64,000 nucleotides of DNA from Paenibacillus selenitireducens (GTDB taxonomy: Bacteria > Bacillota > Bacilli > Paenibacillales > Paenibacillaceae), in the NCBI RefSeq assembly GCF_002021565.1, contig NZ_MSZX01000005.1, positions 372,027-436,026 on the forward strand. The letters run 5' to 3'. The position numbers and the translations under genes are program-made. How positions within the stretch are numbered: the stretch's first letter is position 1; each line of letters begins with the position of its first letter. The notes beneath the pieces were generated by a model that had not been told where the DNA came from, did no database searches, and was given only the letters and a program-made list of their open reading frames with translations. Positions 60,286 to 64,000 of this stretch are shown here, piece by piece.

Positions 60286-60729
60286 TTGAGTAAAACACCG
60301 AAAGATATGTTTGATTGGAAAAGTTTTGAAGAGTTTTTTGGTGGAAAATTACCTTTCATGGAAATGGAAAATGGAACTCCTTCGGAAAGTTGGGTCGAAA
60401 ACTATGTACAAGGTGTATTGAAAAATATCCCAACAGCAACGAATAAAAACAACTTGATAAAACACGATATCTTTCAAACTCATAATTTTGTATTTATCAA
60501 AATCGCGATTCCTAAACATATCAGAATTAGGGATTTGCAGGTATCCGTAAGTCAGAACCAGATCAGGATTGAGGGACTTCCAGAAAATCAGCATCATATC
60601 ATTAAACTCCCAGAAATCGTAAAGTCTCAAGAAAGCAAAGCTAAATTCAAAAACGGTATCCTGCAAATCAAAGTAAGAAAAAATAACGATGACCTGAAAT
60701 TTCATGATGTGTATATAAGTTATGAATAA
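60286..60729 (+). CDS. Hsp20/alpha-crystallin-like protein (CotP-like)
   Basis: This is a 147-residue protein. The C-terminal half (about 60-145) has the alpha-crystallin beta-sandwich pattern: NFVFIKIAIPKHIRIRDLQV, VSQNQIRIEGLP and the AKFKNGILQIKVRK strand, in place of the usual GVLxVxxPK. The N-terminal half is shorter and polar. GTG 60277 lies within the GGAGAGG site, so TTG 60286, 8 nt after it, is the better start. It is divergent from gerP, so a spore-coat role like that of CotP is likely. Confidence 0.8.
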   Translation: MSKTPKDMFDWKSFEEFFGGKLPFMEMENGTPSESWVENYVQGVLKNIPTATNKNNLIKHDIFQTHNFVFIKIAIPKHIRIRDLQVSVSQNQIRIEGLPENQHHIIKLPEIVKSQESKAKFKNGILQIKVRKNNDDLKFHDVYISYE

Positions 60730-60910
60730 AGGTATTTGTTCATATAAAAGTCGATCATATGGATCGGCTTTTTCGGTTTGCGTAAAAGGTGCAGACGGAA
60801 GAGTCTCCTCATTATATTTTAAATAATACGGACAAATAGTTCTCCATATATATAGGAATAAGATACGGAGATATGGATTAAAAAGCAGCTTGAAATAAAA
60901 GGTGGTGACC

Positions 60911-63238
60911 ATGATACGCCAGGCGGTTGGAAAAAGCGTTCCGAGAAAGGAAACATGGGAAAAAGTTACAGGGACCGCTAAATATGTGGATGATATCTCA
61001 AGCCCGGGGCTTCTTCATGCCAAAATAGCTGTAAGTCCTCATGCTCATGCCAAAATAAAATCGATTGATTTGTCAGAGGCCTGGAAAATACCGGGCGTAC
61101 GAGCCGTCATTACCGGAGAATACTTCCCGGTTTTGACGGGTTCACCATTAGCAGACCGACCTCCAATTGCAATGGATACAGTGAGGTATTATGGCGAACC
61201 TGTCGCCCTCGTTGTAGCGGATCAGGAATATATAGCAGAGATGGCATCTCTCCGGATCAACGTAGAATATGAGCTTTTACCGGTCGTCCATTCTCCACTT
61301 GAAGCCTATCAGCAAGATGCTCCAATCATTCATCAACATCTTGCTGCGTACAAGCGGCACGAAGAGGTGTATCCGGAGCCGGGAACAAACATCGCTAACC
61401 GAACCAAAATACGCAAAGGGAATATGGACGAAGGATGGAAGAATAGCGATCATACCATTGAAATCCGTGTAACTTTACCGCAATCGGATCACGCCGCAAT
61501 GGAATTAAGATGCAGTAAAGCGGAGATTTTACCAGACGGCAAAGTGATCATATACTCCACTTCACAGTCACCCTATGTCATCCGACGGGCCATCAGCCAA
61601 TCTTTTCAAATTCCGCTTCATAAAGTCATAGTCCATACTCCTTTGGTTGGAGGGAGCTTTGGTGGGAAATCTGCCATCCAGATGGAATATCTTGTTTTTT
61701 TGGCATCCCGTGCCGTTGGTGGAAGGGCTGTAAAACTGGCTAATTCTAGGGAGTTGGATATGATCTCTTCACCGGTTCATATTGGGTTAGATGCCCGCAT
61801 CAAGCTTGGCTGTACCCATGAAGGGAACATTGTAGCTGCAGAAATTCTACATCTGTTTGATGGCGGTGCTTACTCGGATCGGGGAGTGGTTATGAGCCGG
61901 GCGGCAGCCGTCGATTGCACGGGCCCTTATCGTATCGATAACGTTCATTGCGATTCATTATGCATGTATACGAATCACCCCTATTCCACTTCATTTCGAG
62001 GCTTCGGGCACCCAGAGTTGACGTTGGCTATCGAAAGAGCAATGGATTTATTGGCGGATCAAGTCCATCTAGACCCTTTGGAGATTCGTTCTCGTAATGC
62101 GATTGGACCGGGGGATACGACACCGACACAAACCATCCTGGATCGTAGTAATGTGGGCGATTTACCGAAGTGCATTGCAAAATTGAAAACATTAATTCAT
62201 TGGGATGACCAACCCATCAAACAAATCGATGGCCACCTCATCAAGGCAAAAGGGATATGCTGTTTCTGGAAAAATTCGAATACGCCTACAGACGCCGGAG
62301 CGGGAGCCATTGTGATATTTAATCCCGACGGAAGCGTCAATTTACTTTGCGGTGCAGTGGAAATTGGCCAAGGCACGCGGACGGCGCTTACTCAATTGTT
62401 GGCCGAACGGTTACGAATGGATGACCGGATGATTCAGATTTCTACGGGCGTGAATACCGAAACCGATCCCCAGCATTGGAAAACAGTGGCGAGCCGCAGC
62501 ATGTTTTTAGTGGGCAATGCGGTTCTGAAGGCGGCTGATGATGCCATCGAACAGCTGAAAAATACAGCTTCAATTGTGCTCGGCTTCTCGCCAGCCGAGT
62601 TGAATGTCGGAGGAGGAAGGGTTTACTTCAAAAATCGTCCCGATATCGGAATAGAAGTTGAAAAACTCGTGAGTGGATACAAGTTCCCGAATGGAAATAC
62701 AATCGGAGGCCAGGTGATCGGACGCGGTAGCTATGCGATGCCTAATTTAACACTGCTGGATCCTGAAACCGGTAAAGGGAATCCCGGTCCGGAGTGGACC
62801 GTAGGCGCACAGGCGGTAGAAGTGGAATTGAATACAAGGGAGTACACGTATAAAATCGTCAAAGCAGCGACGGTCATGGATGCTGGCAAGGTGATTAATC
62901 CAGAATTCGCCCGGAGCCAGGTCACAGGAGGCATGAGCATGGGGTTGAGTTTTGCTAGCCGTGAGGCTTTCCTGTTCGATCAAAGCGGCAGCATATTAAA
63001 TACGCAACTTCGAACGTATAAGCTGATTCGGTATGGGGAACAACCGGAGTACTTGGTTGATTTCATCGAGACGCCATATTTGGAAGGGCCTTACGGATTA
63101 CGCGGGATCGGTGAGCATGGCGTGATTGGCATGCCTGCAGCGCTCGCGAACAGCTTGTCGACTGCCGTTGGCGTGGCTATTAATCAGCTCCCTATAACGC
63201 CGGAATTGATCTGGAGGGCGGTTCATGATTCCGTTTGA
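60911..63238 (+). CDS. Xanthine dehydrogenase-type molybdopterin-binding subunit
   Basis: This is the 775-residue large subunit of a xanthine dehydrogenase/CO dehydrogenase-family hydroxylase. The N-terminal a/b-hammerhead domain is about 15-125 (VTGTAKYVDDISSPGLLHAK). Molybdopterin-binding blocks are HTPLVGGSFGGKSAIQMEY, TSFRGFGHPELTLAIERAMD and GAVEIGQGTRTALTQLLAER. The catalytic glutamate lies in LRGIGEHGVIGMPAAL near the C terminus. ATG 60911 lies 6 nt after AAGGTGG. The substrate, a purine or other N-heterocycle, is not shown by the sequence. The FAD subunit gene overlaps by 14 nt. Confidence 0.9.
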   Translation: MIRQAVGKSVPRKETWEKVTGTAKYVDDISSPGLLHAKIAVSPHAHAKIKSIDLSEAWKIPGVRAVITGEYFPVLTGSPLADRPPIAMDTVRYYGEPVALVVADQEYIAEMASLRINVEYELLPVVHSPLEAYQQDAPIIHQHLAAYKRHEEVYPEPGTNIANRTKIRKGNMDEGWKNSDHTIEIRVTLPQSDHAAMELRCSKAEILPDGKVIIYSTSQSPYVIRRAISQSFQIPLHKVIVHTPLVGGSFGGKSAIQMEYLVFLASRAVGGRAVKLANSRELDMISSPVHIGLDARIKLGCTHEGNIVAAEILHLFDGGAYSDRGVVMSRAAAVDCTGPYRIDNVHCDSLCMYTNHPYSTSFRGFGHPELTLAIERAMDLLADQVHLDPLEIRSRNAIGPGDTTPTQTILDRSNVGDLPKCIAKLKTLIHWDDQPIKQIDGHLIKAKGICCFWKNSNTPTDAGAGAIVIFNPDGSVNLLCGAVEIGQGTRTALTQLLAERLRMDDRMIQISTGVNTETDPQHWKTVASRSMFLVGNAVLKAADDAIEQLKNTASIVLGFSPAELNVGGGRVYFKNRPDIGIEVEKLVSGYKFPNGNTIGGQVIGRGSYAMPNLTLLDPETGKGNPGPEWTVGAQAVEVELNTREYTYKIVKAATVMDAGKVINPEFARSQVTGGMSMGLSFASREAFLFDQSGSILNTQLRTYKLIRYGEQPEYLVDFIETPYLEGPYGLRGIGEHGVIGMPAALANSLSTAVGVAINQLPITPELIWRAVHDSV

Positions 63239-64000
63239 TTTTGAGTATTATAAACCTTCGTCCATTCTGGAGGCTGTGGAATTATTCCGGCATCTGCTTG
63301 CGCAAGGGAAGAACCCGGTGTATTTCTCCGGTGGAACGGAAATCATCACATGGGCCCGAATGAACGCCATTCATCCGGGAGCAGTAATTGATTTGAAATC
63401 GATTCCAGAGTGCAACGTCATGACTTTCCAGGAGAATAACCTCGTGATTGGATCTTGCGTCACGTTATCGGTTTTATCCGCGGTGAACCCCTTCCCGCTG
63501 CTCAGCGAAACGGTGATAGATGCCGCCGACCAAACGGCTCGCAATAAAATTACGATAGGGGGGAACATTTGCGGCAAAATATATTATAGGGAGGCCGTAC
63601 TCCCGCTGCTGCTCACGAACAGTCGCATAGTCATAGCCGGACGAAGAGGCATGAAAGAGGTTTCGATTCATAAAGTTTTCTTCCAACAGATGAGATTGGA
63701 GAGCGGAGAATTTCTTGTGCAAATCATTACAGACCGTGGATATTTATCATTGCCGTTTGTTCATTTTAAAAAGCGGCAGATCGGTAATGTTGGCTATCCT
63801 CTCGTAACGTTGGCTGCACTGAAGAAAGATCATCAGATACGCACAGCGTATAGCGGCGTCTGCGCATTTCCTTTTCGCTCTATTGAAATCGAACAAGTGT
63901 TGAACGATCCCGCGTTATCCCGAGAGGAAAAAATAGAACAAGCAATCGTTAAGCTTCCGGCTCCAGTTCTGACGAATGCGGAAGGATCTGCCGATTATCG
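63225..64000 (+). CDS. FAD-binding subunit of the xanthine dehydrogenase-type enzyme (3' end outside window)
   Basis: The first 258 codons of a medium subunit with the CO-dehydrogenase flavoprotein N-terminal fold. Visible are FDFEYYKPSSILEAVELFRH, the FAD pyrophosphate-binding FSGGTEIITWAR and LVIGSCVTLSVL, and the second FAD motif KITIGGNICG. After that it departs from the standard GGNLxxxSPxxD, reading KIYYREAVLPLLL. The frame runs to the window end without a stop. It starts inside the large-subunit gene, so the two are coupled. The iron-sulfur subunit is expected next. Confidence 0.85.
   Translation, partial: MIPFDFEYYKPSSILEAVELFRHLLAQGKNPVYFSGGTEIITWARMNAIHPGAVIDLKSIPECNVMTFQENNLVIGSCVTLSVLSAVNPFPLLSETVIDAADQTARNKITIGGNICGKIYYREAVLPLLLTNSRIVIAGRRGMKEVSIHKVFFQQMRLESGEFLVQIITDRGYLSLPFVHFKKRQIGNVGYPLVTLAALKKDHQIRTAYSGVCAFPFRSIEIEQVLNDPALSREEKIEQAIVKLPAPVLTNAEGSADY

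Noticed and set aside
60349-60912. 187-residue minus-strand ORF opposite the Hsp20-like gene
   Set aside because: It has no ribosome binding site or family pattern, and it covers a supported gene.

Overview
The window looks like the chromosome of an endospore-forming Bacillota, most likely Paenibacillaceae. The evidence is two spore germination loci (a gerA-type receptor operon and a gerP operon), YjcZ-like spore peptides, an SLH-domain surface protein, a secreted cohesin/dockerin glycosidase, Gram-positive riboswitch classes (guanidine-I, M-box, TPP) and strong AGGAGG ribosome binding sites throughout. No rRNA, tRNA or CRISPR array was found.

1-23 kb is mostly core and accessory metabolism. 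It starts with the 3' part of a small alarmone synthetase, followed by cardiolipin synthase, a HAD phosphatase, a LacI regulator and an ArsR-DUF2087 regulator with an MFS exporter that share an operator-like palindrome. Next is a carbohydrate locus (LacI regulator, Gfo/Idh/MocA oxidoreductase, ABC lipoprotein plus two permeases) that runs into tdh and kbl, then a histidine phosphatase, an SLH-M13 metallopeptidase, HAD, DUF817, bluB and a decayed segment with fucU and a lactonase-type amidohydrolase.

19-37 kb is the most interesting part. Three 28-bp sites in the same orientation (19077, 23262, 37019) match the layout of dif, the XerC/XerD recombination site. The last one abuts the stop codon of a tyrosine recombinase gene (36082-37020). 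Between them lie 4.2-kb and 13.8-kb modules carrying bluB, fucU, a guanidinium exporter pair under a guanidine-I riboswitch, a MATE pump, an FMN reductase, and a fused-permease ABC transporter under an M-box (Mg2+) riboswitch. Nested in the second module is a 4.5-kb Tn3-like element (23316-27829) with 38-bp inverted ends and a perfect TACAT target duplication. It carries a broken tnpA, a two-component system and a GC-rich permease with an extracellular insert. It landed in the loop of a transcription terminator, whose two arms now lie 4.5 kb apart.

37-43 kb is a TPP-riboswitch-controlled thiamine operon, tenI-thiO-thiS-thiC-thiG-thiF. 43-49.4 kb holds an LtaS-like phosphoglycerol transferase, a GNAT acetyltransferase and the 1179-residue GH43/cohesin/dockerin protein. 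49.5-60.2 kb is rich in sporulation genes: a gerB-gerA-gerC-like receptor operon, two tandem YjcZ-like peptide genes missed by ordinary ORF calling, and gerPB-PC-PD-PE-PF on the minus strand, with a glyoxalase, an alpha/beta hydrolase, a CBS protein, a glycosyltransferase and a small Hsp20-like protein. The window ends in a xanthine-dehydrogenase-type locus: the molybdopterin subunit and the first part of the FAD subunit.

All assignments rest on reading motifs by eye. No database search was run.
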